Assembly: GCA_003500135.1 (NCBI GenBank)
Contig: DNTA01000205.1
Location: forward strand, 1 to 5,118
DNA: 5,118 bases
Reading direction: 5' to 3'
Origin: Cytophagales bacterium
GTDB lineage: Bacteria > Bacteroidota > Bacteroidia > Cytophagales > Cyclobacteriaceae
Each line of letters begins with the position of its first letter. Within the stretch, counting starts at the first letter, position 1. The position numbers and the translations under genes were made by a program. Under the pieces are notes generated by a model. It did no database searches. It saw only the letters and a list, made by a program, of their open reading frames with translations, and was not told the DNA's origin. Shown here piece after piece: positions 1 to 5,064 of the stretch.

Positions 1-47
1 GAATACAGGATATTATGTGCATTGGGCAAATCAAGCTGAAAGCTTGA
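1..47 (+). CDS. 3' end of a RAYT-like transposase gene (partial)
   Basis: Frame 3 of the window reads IQDIMCIGQIKLKA and stops at TGA 45-47. The copy at 2327-2401 reads MVDILHIGQIKLKA and stops at the equivalent base, and the two align without gaps. That second copy continues upstream into a recognisable RAYT C-terminus, so this is the tail of the same kind of gene, a Y1 HUH-type single-strand transposase that acts on REP-like hairpins. The window starts inside the gene, so I cannot tell whether the upstream part is intact or a relic. A longer frame starting at ATG 17 runs through the same bases in another register. I reject it because the conserved frame is the one above. The assignment rests on the internal comparison and on family memory, not on a search. 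Confidence 0.5.
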   Translation, partial: IQDIMCIGQIKLKA

Positions 48-96
48 GCAATTATTACCACAAGTTACGCAAAGCTAAACTTGCGGCAGGTGTGAG
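9..96 (+). mobile_element. right end of a RAYT element, copy 1
   Basis: Bases 21-90 match 2375-2444 with 4 differences in 70 and no gaps (offset 2354). The repeat contains a perfect 7-bp hairpin with a GAA loop over the stop codon (TCAAGCT-GAA-AGCTTGA, 31-47). It then has CCACAAGTT (58-66) facing AACTTGCGG (78-86), a 9-bp stem with one mismatch. The last part, TAAACTTGCGG, is the inverted counterpart of the left-end start CCGCAAGTTTA at 2475 and 4966, as expected for the two ends of one element. Similarity to copy 2 fades around base 96. Confidence 0.75.
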
Positions 97-381
97 TTTG
101 TTGATCTCTGCCTCGACATTAATTTGTGCTTGGCCACCAGGAGTCTTTTTAATCAGCAGCATCCGGCAACTTGCAACTGAAATTTGCGCAGTCAATATTT
201 CCTGCGCATTCCGCGATACTCTACATATTAGCTTAACTATTTCTTATCCCAGATCAATCAACCAGCATTTTAAATTGGCTTACAAAACGTGGAACCAATA
301 TTGGGACCGGCACAAGACAAAATAAATTCTACGCACAGATTAAAGATCAGCACCCTTTCTAATCATAAAAAAAACACTGCT
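97..381. other. spacer without a supported gene
   Basis: No convincing gene is present. A plus-strand frame (17-325) is open, but it begins inside the RAYT right-end repeat and its product resembles nothing I know. On the minus strand a start-less frame is open from 243 down to 57. It has a protein-like composition (for example AQEILTAQISVASCRML), so it may be a fragment of a gene cut off by the repeat. I could not identify it. I see no clear terminator hairpin downstream of the 382 stop. Confidence 0.4.
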
Positions 382-1914
382 TCAATTGGTCTTATTCTCA
401 AAAATTAGAAGTGCATTCTTGTCTAAATCCATGTCATCCTCAGATTTGGAGTTTTGATTTTTCAAGACATTATCAAGGTTCATTGCTCCGATCAAAACAT
501 CCACATCTCCATCTCCGTCAAAATCAGCTGAGGTCATGGTATTCCACTGGTTTTGAGCAGACTCCTCGAATGAAAATGGAGTAAAAACATAATCACCAGT
601 ATTTTCTAAATAAATGATTCCCCTTTCGGGATTTTTTTCCATATCTGCAAAATTTGAAGAAACCAGGATGTCGAAATCGCCATCGAGATCGAAATCTTTG
701 CAGATCGATTTTCCGGCACCATAAATAGGATAGAAGTACTTCTGCTCAAAATTGTCCCCACCATCATTTTCTAAAATTCTGATGCCATGGTATGGCTTAA
801 GTATTTGCGAATAATCAAAGTTGTCGCCGTTGACATAAATAATGTCCATGTATCCATCACCATTAAAGTCCTCCAGGTCAATATACATCGATCCGTAAAC
901 CGATGGGAACCGGGCCACCAATTTCAGGTTCCCCCTGAAATTCCCTTCCCCATCATTGTAGTAGATCATGATCTTTTCATCACCCTGGGCAAAAAGTGCC
1001 GCGATATCAATAAGTCCATCCTTATTGAAATCATGCGTCTTGACCATAATTGATCCGGGTACATTTTCAATTATTTCATGCTTATACAGCGAATCATTTG
1101 TGGATAAATGTATCGACAGCCGGCCAATGTTATGACCATATTCGCACACCAAATAATCTGTACGACCATCATAATTGAAATCAACAGCCAAGCTTGCCAC
1201 CGGGCGAAAAAGTGAACTAATGATCGGTTTGGCCGGTTGATGCCGGAAGTTTCCCTCGTATTGATATCGAATAATTTCGCCCCGATCCAAATTATTAGGG
1301 TGGAGTAAACCAGCCAGTGTGAGATCAACATAATCGTATCCAAAACTCATGGACGTTGGTGGGCTGGGCAATTGTACGGTATCCATAAGCTCACCACTGT
1401 AATCCATCTGATAGAGGATGTTATTATTTACATCCCCTGCAAATACATTTTTGCGCAAGGTATCCAAATCCAATAAGGTGATGATGGAACTGCTCGAAAT
1501 GTCCTTAGTAAACGGACGCACGGAAAACGTCTTTCCTTTGGGATTTGGCTCAACATCAAAATTTTGTAATTCCAGTGAAGTTGGGCTAGTTTCAAGGAAG
1601 TAGTCCACAATGCTCTCCCACTGACCCTGTTCCATTGCCGGCTGTTTTGGTACGAGCATAGGGTTCATCGAGGGGTGAGGTAAACCCCTATAATAGTGCA
1701 TGCCCAATCGCGGCCCCATTTTAGGGAGTACTTTAAAAAGCCAGGTTTTCTTGTCTAGCAAGGCCGGTTTCGATTCCATATGACACGTGGCACAATACAC
1801 TTTGGCGAGGTTTTCTCCTTGCTTTAGGTAAGCTTCATGCCGTAATTCTTCGCGACTCTTGCAGCCGCCAAACAGCACGACAACAAGGACAATCAAAAGC
1901 CTGATGTTTTTCAT
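382..1914 (-). CDS. cytochrome c / FG-GAP (VCBS) repeat lipoprotein
   Basis: This is a predicted exported lipoprotein of 510 residues. Residues 1-18 form a signal peptide with a lipobox-like end (FGGC, Cys18). The following KSREE carries acidic residues close to the cysteine, as in Bacteroidota surface-export signals (inference). Residues about 30-111 form a small class I-like cytochrome c domain with one heme site, CATCH (Cys41, Cys44, His45). Met66 in PKMGPRLG is one candidate distal ligand, and a typical closing helix lies around 98-110. Residues about 240-480 carry five FG-GAP/VCBS calcium-loop motifs of the D-x-[ND]-x-D-G-x-x-D type, starting at Asp245, Asp295, Asp349, Asp407 and Asp464, consistent with a beta-propeller. 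The likely role is electron transfer or redox sensing tied to a binding propeller at the cell envelope; substrate and partner are unknown. The ATG at 1914-1912 is chosen because the signal peptide starts there. No Shine-Dalgarno site or clear promoter is seen. The frame looks intact. Confidence 0.9.
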   Translation of the reverse strand: MKNIRLLIVLVVVLFGGCKSREELRHEAYLKQGENLAKVYCATCHMESKPALLDKKTWLFKVLPKMGPRLGMHYYRGLPHPSMNPMLVPKQPAMEQGQWESIVDYFLETSPTSLELQNFDVEPNPKGKTFSVRPFTKDISSSSIITLLDLDTLRKNVFAGDVNNNILYQMDYSGELMDTVQLPSPPTSMSFGYDYVDLTLAGLLHPNNLDRGEIIRYQYEGNFRHQPAKPIISSLFRPVASLAVDFNYDGRTDYLVCEYGHNIGRLSIHLSTNDSLYKHEIIENVPGSIMVKTHDFNKDGLIDIAALFAQGDEKIMIYYNDGEGNFRGNLKLVARFPSVYGSMYIDLEDFNGDGYMDIIYVNGDNFDYSQILKPYHGIRILENDGGDNFEQKYFYPIYGAGKSICKDFDLDGDFDILVSSNFADMEKNPERGIIYLENTGDYVFTPFSFEESAQNQWNTMTSADFDGDGDVDVLIGAMNLDNVLKNQNSKSEDDMDLDKNALLIFENKTN

Positions 1915-2066
1915 GAAGGTATTTACATAAAATAATCTAAAAAATTACTGTGAATATCCATAGAAAACGCCACTCTTAATAGACTAAAAGGGCTTTATTG
2001 CGATTATTTGTTCATTTATTGTCTGAATGCACTCCTTTTCATCATCAGCTTAATAGCAAAAAACCA

Positions 2067-2086
2067 GGGTGTAGCACAAAACACCC
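2067..2086. repeat. short hairpin GGGTGT/ACACCC
   Basis: GGGTGT (2067-2072) and ACACCC (2081-2086) form a perfect 6-bp stem with an 8-nt loop. An overlapping outer pair, CCAGG (2064-2068) and CCTGG (2091-2095), could form an alternative stem. A second ACACCC lies at 2219-2224. No T-tract follows, and neither neighbouring gene ends here, so it is probably not a terminator. Confidence 0.4.
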
Positions 2087-2097
2087 AAATCCTGGAA

Positions 2098-2180
2098 AGA
2101 CCTTCAAGGTTTGAGGCAAATGATTTACATCTAATTCTAAGCTTAAATGGCATTCTCTAACTAAAAAGCCTTGAAGGTCT
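2098..2180. repeat. 12-bp inverted repeat bounding an 83-bp segment
   Basis: AGACCTTCAAGG (2098-2109) and CCTTGAAGGTCT (2169-2180) are perfect inverted repeats, extending to 14 of 15 matches, with 59 nt of AT-rich sequence between them. The 83-bp segment could be a tiny non-autonomous element (MITE-like), a dispersed intergenic repeat, or an operator pair. The arms contain a near-palindrome (CCTTCAAGG / CCTTGAAGG). No target duplication was recognised, so the nature stays open. Confidence 0.5.
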
Positions 2181-2326
2181 GGTGTGAAAAGCTTTTTATA
2201 AAAAAGGGGGAAAGTCGCACACCCAAAAAACTACATCTCTTCTATACTTTTAAAAAAATTTATGTTAAAAGGAATTAGCAGAACGCTTAATTTTTGTAAA
2301 TCTTGTTTGCCCCAGGGTAGAACATC

Positions 2327-2401
2327 TCTGCCATCGATTATTCGGGGGGAAAGGGCATGGTGGACATACTGCATATTGGGCAAATCAAGCTGAAAGCTTG
2401 A
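2327..2401 (+). pseudogene. C-terminal fragment of a RAYT transposase
   Basis: From 2330 the frame reads AIDYSGGKGMVDILHIG and ends at TGA 2399-2401. The S-A-x-D-Y followed by G-x-K-G is how I remember the C-terminus of Bacteroidota RAYT proteins. The frame hits TAG at 2318-2320. If one base is missing near 2327, the preceding bases read RTS-SAIDY, which would stretch the homology to about 2312. Nothing further upstream resembles the catalytic HUH or tyrosine regions, so at most the last 25-30 residues of a protein of about 180 remain. It is followed by the element's right end and then by the left end of another copy. Confidence 0.7.
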
Positions 2402-2444
2402 GGAATAATTACCACAAGTTACGCAAGGCTAAACTTGCGGTAGG
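2363..2444 (+). mobile_element. right end of a RAYT element, copy 2
   Basis: This is the partner of copy 1 at 9-96. It contains the GAA-loop hairpin over the stop codon (2385-2401), then CCACAAGTT (2412-2420) facing AACTTGCGG (2432-2440). Between these, CGCAAG-GCTAAA-CTTGCG forms an alternative perfect 6-bp hairpin. Its terminus is the inverted counterpart of the left-end sequence that begins 30 bp further on. Confidence 0.75.
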
Positions 2445-2474
2445 TATGTTATTGAAACCCCACTACCGCCTCTC

Positions 2475-2522
2475 CCGCAAGTTTAACGATACTGCCGAAG
2501 GCAGTTGAAGTGTAACTTGTGG
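2475..2522 (+). repeat. REP-like compound hairpin, left end copy A
   Basis: The outer stem is CCGCAAGTT (2475-2483) with AACTTGTGG (2514-2522), 9 pairs including one G-T. Inside it is a perfect 6-bp hairpin ACTGCC-GAA-GGCAGT (2491-2505). Copy B keeps the outer stem at 4966-5013. Its inner stem has a G-G mismatch and a GCA loop. This layout fits a structure bound by a RAYT protein (inference). Confidence 0.65.
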
Positions 2523-2532
2523 AAAAATTGAC

Positions 2533-2549
2533 GCAAGTTTTTAACTTGC
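2533..2549 (+). repeat. GCAAGTT-TTT-AACTTGC hairpin, copy A
   Basis: A perfect 7-bp stem with a TTT loop sits 24 nt before the vestigial transposase ATG. The identical hairpin lies in copy B (5024-5040, where it gains one more pair). The arms repeat the GCAAGTT word used in all the element ends. Confidence 0.7.
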
Positions 2550-2573
2550 ACAACGGTAATATGTGGCTGTGCA

Positions 2574-2633
2574 ATGAGTGTGTCGATAAATTCCGAAGCC
2601 TGGAAGAACCCACAGCTACCAACTGTTAAATGA
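2574..2633 (+). pseudogene. decayed RAYT start, now a 19-codon mini-ORF
   Basis: ATGAGT at 2574 aligns with the transposase start at 5065. AAATTCCGAA (2588-2597) aligns with the KFR codons there, but one base is missing between them, so the original frame is lost. Read as it stands, ATG 2574 opens 19 codons and stops at TGA 2631-2633. That stop overlaps the ATG of the downstream hydrolase (ATGA, 2630-2633). It is a relic by origin. Whether the mini-ORF is translated, and so couples translation to the hydrolase, is unknown. Confidence 0.6.
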
Positions 2634-3457
2634 CAATGAGAACTTTAATCTTCCTTATAGTTTTTTCAGCCGCCTTCATAATTGGCTCAGTGGTTCAAGC
2701 CTGCTCTGTAGTCTATTATAAAGACGCAAAAACAGGTAAAATCTACGTGGCGAATAATGAGGATTACTGGTACGATACGGAGGCGCATATCCAGATCGAA
2801 CCTGGAAAAGATGGCGAATTCTCCAGGCTTTGGTATGGTTGGGATGACTTCGCCCAGGGCGGTGTAAATGAAGCCGGTCTTTTCTTTGATGGTGCTGTAA
2901 CACCGCAGCAGACAATTTCAGATGGCTTCAAAAAAATCAAGGGAAATCTCGGAGATGAGATCCTGGCCAATTGCCACAACGTGGAACAAGCACTGGGGCT
3001 ACTAAAACAGAAAAATGTCGGCCTCACTAATGCGCATATGATGATCGGCGATAGCTCTGGAAATGCGGTGGTAATTGAATGGACGGGAGCAGAGATGCGG
3101 CTGACCTGGATTTCTGAAGGGCACCTAACCATGACCAATTTTCTGCTAAGTGATACTACAGCAGGAAATTACCCCTGCCATCGATACAAATCGATAGAAG
3201 AAAATATCAGTCAGTTGCGCTCAAGCAAGGAGACTATCACGCTAAATAAATTTGGGAATGTCATTAACCGTGCAGTCCAGGTGCCGCAGACCGATGAGCG
3301 GGGGAAGATTGGCGGAACCTTGTATTCGTCATTTATCAACATCACCGATATGGAGTTTGTCCTGGTTTACAAGCTGGATAATACGAAAGTGACCAAGCTT
3401 GATTTGAAATATGAGTTTCAAAATACATGGAAAAGTAAGAAGATAAAACTAAATTAG
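2630..3457 (+). CDS. secreted Ntn-hydrolase, choloylglycine/penicillin acylase-like (linear amide C-N hydrolase)
   Basis: This 275-residue protein is predicted to hydrolyse non-peptide linear amide bonds outside the cytoplasm, using an N-terminal cysteine freed by cleavage. Residues 1-24 are a signal peptide ending VVQA. Cleavage there would expose Cys25 (CSVVYYKD), the expected Ntn nucleophile. Other family marks are NNED (42-45, Asp45 in the place of the conserved active-site Asp), GGVNEAGL (77-84), the strand pair IGDSSGNAVVIEW (139-151), and TNF (169-171, Asn170 as the likely oxyanion residue). A lipobox reading of VQAC is less likely because of Gln at -2. The substrate is unknown: bile salts, penicillin V, acyl-homoserine lactones and N-acyl amides are all possible for the fold. 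ATG 2630 is used; ATG 2636 would also keep the signal peptide. The gene begins 21 bp after RAYT fragment A and lies 50 bp before the ThuA gene, probably in one operon. Confidence 0.85.
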   Translation: MTMRTLIFLIVFSAAFIIGSVVQACSVVYYKDAKTGKIYVANNEDYWYDTEAHIQIEPGKDGEFSRLWYGWDDFAQGGVNEAGLFFDGAVTPQQTISDGFKKIKGNLGDEILANCHNVEQALGLLKQKNVGLTNAHMMIGDSSGNAVVIEWTGAEMRLTWISEGHLTMTNFLLSDTTAGNYPCHRYKSIEENISQLRSSKETITLNKFGNVINRAVQVPQTDERGKIGGTLYSSFINITDMEFVLVYKLDNTKVTKLDLKYEFQNTWKSKKIKLN

Positions 3458-3507
3458 TGTTTTGGGATTTCAAGAAATCATTTTTTTGCCCGATCAAAAA
3501 TCAAAAC

Positions 3508-4467
3508 ATGATTAGACAAGCAATAACCCTATTTCTGATAGCGATGCTATCTTTTTCTGCACAGGCGCAGCTAAAAGCCCTTATTGTTGATGGGCAAAAT
3601 AATCATGCTGTATGGCCAAAATCCACCATCATGATGAAACAGTATCTGGAAGAAACTGGCCTTTTTGAGGTGGATATTTACCGGTCAAAATACACCTGGC
3701 GGGGAGACCGCGAGAAGGATTATCTTCCGCTGGCTGGAGTTGGAGAAACTGAAGATTTGAAGGATCCTAAGGCTGATCCGGACTTTTTGCCGAAGTTTAA
3801 GGATTATGATGTAGTGATTTCCAATTTCGGTTGGAAGGCTGCCGACTGGCCAAAAAAAACTCAATTGGCCCTGGAGAAATACATGAAATCCGGAGGCGGT
3901 TTTGTGTCAGTGCATGCCGCTGACAACTCTTTTCCCGACTGGCTGGAATACAATAAAATGATTGGCATTGGTGGCTGGGGAGGCCGAACAGAAAAACATG
4001 GTCCTTACGTTTATTACCTAAATCGCGGCGAGCTGATCCGCGATATCGCTCCCGGTAGTGCTGGTGCGCACGGGCCGCAGCATGAGGTGCCAATTACAGT
4101 GCGGGTCGCAGATCATCCGATCACTAAAGGAATGCCCACAAACTGGCTGACAACTAAGGACGAGTGCTATGCAAAATTGCGTGGCCCGGCCGAAAATATG
4201 ACCATTCTGGCCACAGGCAAGGACATGTCGGGCAAAGCGCCAACTGCCCGTCATGAGCCCATGCTGATGGTGATTGATTATAAAAAGGGACGTGTATTTC
4301 ATACCACCCTGGGGCACGATGACTATTCCATCGAAAGTGTGGGATTTATCATTTCATTTCTACGAGGTACGGAGTGGGCTGCTACTGGAAAAGTAACCAT
4401 ACCAATTCCTGAAGATTTCCCAACAGCCGACAAATCTACCAGCAGGAAGTTTGAGTTGAAGGAATAG
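3508..4467 (+). CDS. secreted ThuA-domain protein
   Basis: This 319-residue protein has a Sec signal peptide (1-20, cleaved at AQA-Q) and one ThuA domain of the class I glutamine-amidotransferase-like fold. Visible blocks are LIVDGQNNH (25-33), DVVISNFGW (101-109), GGGFVSVHAADN (129-140, with His136), ADHPITKGMP (201-210), DECYAKL (218-224) and HEPMLMVIDYKKGRVFHTTLGHD (249-271 in two parts; His265, His270). The motifs are those of ThuA proteins linked to trehalose and keto-sugar catabolism. The exported form suggests processing of sugar derivatives in the periplasm. The exact reaction is not established from this sequence. The frame is open from GTG 3457, which overlaps the previous stop. That start would add 17 residues with no signal-like character, so ATG 3508, directly at the signal peptide, is preferred. 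It follows the Ntn-hydrolase gene and is likely co-transcribed with it. No sugar dehydrogenase, DUF1080 or transporter gene is visible nearby. Confidence 0.9.
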   Translation: MIRQAITLFLIAMLSFSAQAQLKALIVDGQNNHAVWPKSTIMMKQYLEETGLFEVDIYRSKYTWRGDREKDYLPLAGVGETEDLKDPKADPDFLPKFKDYDVVISNFGWKAADWPKKTQLALEKYMKSGGGFVSVHAADNSFPDWLEYNKMIGIGGWGGRTEKHGPYVYYLNRGELIRDIAPGSAGAHGPQHEVPITVRVADHPITKGMPTNWLTTKDECYAKLRGPAENMTILATGKDMSGKAPTARHEPMLMVIDYKKGRVFHTTLGHDDYSIESVGFIISFLRGTEWAATGKVTIPIPEDFPTADKSTSRKFELKE

Positions 4468-4637
4468 ACAATCACCTTCTGCTGCAATTTTTGCACGACT
4501 GCCACAGAGGCTTGAAGCGTTATTTGACTGAGGTTGGAAGAATTTTGAAAAGGCTTTGGCGCAGTTCCAATGTATGGGTTTTATTTACTGGATTAAGTTT
4601 TTCAGTTCTTCGTCTTATAACTTGATTTGTATTTTCT

Positions 4638-4958
4638 ATGCTTCTCTTGTTTTTAATAAATGTCACCGTAGGAATTCTTTTGATCTGGTCTGGTTATCTT
4701 ATTTACAATAAGAAAAAATATCATCTTATTGCTGGATACAACGATATGAATGCTGACCAGAGAAAGAGAGTAGATATAAAAAGGCAATCTAAGGCATTAA
4801 AAATCGTCCTCTACTTCATCGGTATTTCAATAGCAATTATTCCTGCAACACTTCAACTCCTCGGCTATTCCAATTGGGGATGGGTGTATGCCGTCATAAT
4901 TCTCCCTGCTGCTGCCTATTATATCATTATTTCCATTTTATCTATTTCAGGCAAGTGA
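4638..4958 (+). CDS. small membrane protein, DUF3784-like
   Basis: This 106-residue protein has three predicted membrane helices at about 2-23, 54-75 and 80-102. Between the first two is a basic, polar loop with LIAGYNDMNADQRKRVD (about 30-46). The IAGYN-x-M plus charged-helix pattern is what I remember of DUF3784 (from memory, not searched). The function is unknown. The gene stands 170 bp after the ThuA stop with no clear hairpin terminator or promoter between. It may have its own promoter or be read from the operon. The TGA stop lies only 2-3 bp before the start of RAYT left end copy B, so its 3' end was preserved, or possibly redefined, by the insertion. Confidence 0.75.
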   Translation: MLLLFLINVTVGILLIWSGYLIYNKKKYHLIAGYNDMNADQRKRVDIKRQSKALKIVLYFIGISIAIIPATLQLLGYSNWGWVYAVIILPAAAYYIIISILSISGK

Positions 4959-5022
4959 CTCTCTCCCGCAAGTTTAACGATAGTGCCGCAGGCAGTTGAA
5001 GTCTAACTTGTGGAAAAATTGA

Positions 5023-5041
5023 CGCAAGTTTTTAACTTGCG
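5023..5041 (+). repeat. CGCAAGTT-TTT-AACTTGCG hairpin, copy B
   Basis: A perfect 8-bp stem with a TTT loop lies 23 nt before the transposase ATG. It is kept in both left-end copies while the bases between it and the ATG have diverged. That suggests a recognition structure or a 5' UTR control element of the transposase mRNA (inference). Confidence 0.65.
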
Positions 5042-5064
5042 CTACGGCAGTAAATGACTATGCC

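Larger units (their letters stand above)
1915..2326. other. AT-rich spacer with two inverted repeats
   Basis: This gap lies between the leftward lipoprotein gene and the RAYT debris. No frame on either strand looks coding. It should hold the lipoprotein promoter, but I found no good match to the Bacteroidota TTTG / TAnnTTTG pattern on the minus strand. The visible structure is the hairpin at 2067-2086 and the spaced inverted repeat at 2098-2180, listed separately. Confidence 0.6.
2470..2609 (+). mobile_element. left end of a RAYT element, copy A (solo fragment)
   Basis: Bases 2471-2549 match 4962-5040 with 3 differences in 79. The alignment stays gap-free through the ATG at 2574 (offset 2491), then needs one deleted base in codons 3-5, and ends near 2609. 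The fragment carries two hairpins typical of REP-like ends (2475-2522 and 2533-2549), listed separately. No transposase body follows: the hydrolase gene starts 21 bp after the homology ends. The fragment may bring a promoter or 5' UTR to that gene, but I see no clear Bacteroidota -33/-7 motif in it. Confidence 0.8.

Noticed and set aside
17..325. Plus-strand frame of 102 residues as a gene
   Set aside because: Its start and first 25 or so codons lie in the RAYT right-end repeat in a different register from the conserved transposase frame, and the rest resembles no known protein.
787..1610. Several frames of 60-90 residues inside the lipoprotein gene on both strands
   Set aside because: They overlap a long, domain-supported coding frame and show no domains of their own.
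2280..2310. TAATTTTTG/TAAATCTTG as a Bacteroidota -7 promoter
   Set aside because: Each deviates from TAnnTTTG by spacing or base, and no TTTG lies at the right distance upstream.
2445..2610. CRISPR-like or riboswitch structure in the repeat-rich leader
   Set aside because: The repeats are inverted element ends, not regularly spaced direct repeats, and the same sequence occurs before a transposase start elsewhere in the window.
3457..3507. GTG 3457 as the ThuA start, overlapping the hydrolase stop by one base
   Set aside because: The added 17 residues come before a normal signal peptide that starts at ATG 3508, and would spoil it.
4483..4495. Hairpin TGCAA-TTT-TTGCA after the ThuA gene as a terminator
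   Set aside because: Only five mostly A-T pairs, with no T-tract after it.
2676..4505. Minus-strand frames of 60-124 residues across the hydrolase and ThuA genes
   Set aside because: They are antisense shadows of well-supported genes, without recognisable motifs.
4468..4637. Open frame without ATG running from the ThuA end to about 4622
   Set aside because: No start codon, no recognisable product, and it ends just before the DUF3784-like gene. Chance openness is enough to explain it.
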